Shown here: one piece after another, positions 5,582-5,675 of the stretch
Numbering within the stretch: the stretch's first letter is position 1
How the letters are laid out: each line of letters opens with the position of its first letter
The notes under the pieces: generated by a model
Databases searched by the model: none
The model's input: only the letters and a program-made list of their open reading frames with translations
Told to the model about the DNA's origin: nothing
Made by a program: the position numbers and the translations under genes
From: Candidatus Atribacteria bacterium 1244-E10-H5-B2
Lineage (GTDB): Bacteria; Atribacterota; JS1; SB-45; 34-128
Direction: 5' to 3'
Assembly (NCBI GenBank): GCA_003575245.1
Contig: NMQN01000275.1
Coordinates: 1-5,675 of the forward strand
DNA length: 5,675 nt

Positions 5582-5657
5582 GATATAACATAAAAAACCC
5601 CAGACATCCTTAAATGTCCAGGGTTTTATTTGTTTCTGTTATAACAAGTGTTATATC
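5582..5657 (-). repeat. Outer inverted repeat around a terminator, with internal palindrome
   Basis: GATATAACA (5582-5590) and TGTTATATC (5649-5657) are perfect inverted repeats enclosing a terminator hairpin. Between the terminator and the right arm lies a perfect 10-bp palindrome, TGTTATAACA (5637-5646), which shares TGTTATA with that arm. The repeated palindromic boxes could be an operator or part of a mobile-element end. Confidence 0.5.
5592..5627 (-). terminator. Intrinsic terminator for a gene beyond the right edge
   Basis: In minus-strand RNA 14 bases (complement of 5614-5627) pair with 14 bases (complement of 5594-5607) around a 6-nt loop, using two G-U pairs and no mismatches. The pairing is followed by a U-run (A-run at 5592-5597 on the plus strand). 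On the plus strand the two wobbles become C-A mismatches, so the minus direction is favoured. The terminated gene would lie outside the window, to the right. Confidence 0.7.
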
Positions 5658-5675
5658 CCATAATATATCTTATGT

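Larger units (their letters stand above)
5358..5675. other. 318-base region without a supported protein gene
   Basis: This stretch holds three structured inverted-repeat elements (5377-5457, 5482-5565, 5582-5657) and no protein gene I can support. The 10-mer AAATGTCCAG occurs at 5536-5545 and 5612-5621. No clear promoter was found; the region is very AT-rich, so TATAAT-like words carry little weight. Confidence 0.6.

Noticed and set aside
5388..5591. 67-codon minus-strand frame with a hydrophobic stretch (FSILLLVSGLF)
   Set aside because: It runs through two long inverted-repeat elements and the terminator U-run, has no good ribosome site, and its hydrophobic part comes from the U-rich arms of a hairpin.
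5377..5657. Integron attC sites or a CRISPR array as the source of the successive inverted repeats
   Set aside because: The arms lack the GTTRRRY/RYYYAAC core sites, the elements differ in sequence, and there is no repeat-spacer periodicity.
5377..5657. Retron-type msr/msd RNA
   Set aside because: No reverse transcriptase is present in the window and no matching a1/a2 layout with a priming G was identified.

Overview
The window is AT-rich bacterial DNA, and every supported gene is on the minus strand, so transcription runs from right to left. A TRAP carboxylate-type transporter, a short membrane-anchored 3D-domain protein, GTG starts and strong purine-rich ribosome sites suggest an anaerobic bacterium such as a clostridial-type Firmicute or an Atribacterota-like lineage. 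That assignment is an inference from gene content only; there is no rRNA or other marker gene.

Right edge (5358-5675): no convincing protein gene. Three consecutive structured inverted-repeat elements (about 75-85 nt each) lie here. Two of them contain good intrinsic-terminator hairpins on the minus strand and share a 10-mer and a tandem-wobble stem motif. The third sits in the leader of a small 57-codon gene (5184-5357, GTG start, strong ribosome site). A REP/MITE-like inverted repeat (5082-5159) separates that gene from the next one.

Centre (1567-5058): a 3D (three-Asp) domain exported protein is followed by the TRAP transporter genes in the order dctQ (small membrane subunit), dctP (periplasmic or lipid-anchored binding protein), dctM (large permease subunit). 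The three proteins would form one Na+- or H+-driven uptake system for an organic acid. The Q-P-M order is unusual because P-Q-M is the common one. Both gaps around dctP carry unusual structure: a local duplication that includes the end of dctQ, and a perfect 13-bp hairpin after dctP.

Left edge (1-1566): immediately after the dctM stop comes a broken C-terminal remnant of a DNA methyltransferase. Next is a second, long DNA methyltransferase gene (start 1423) that reads leftward and leaves the window before its motif I. This part looks like mobile or phage-type accessory DNA joined abruptly to the transporter operon. No terminator was found between dctM and the methyltransferases.

I found no CRISPR array, tRNA, rRNA or complete insertion sequence. 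No complete new system is evident. The least explained material is the structured, non-coding right edge and the dctM/methyltransferase junction.
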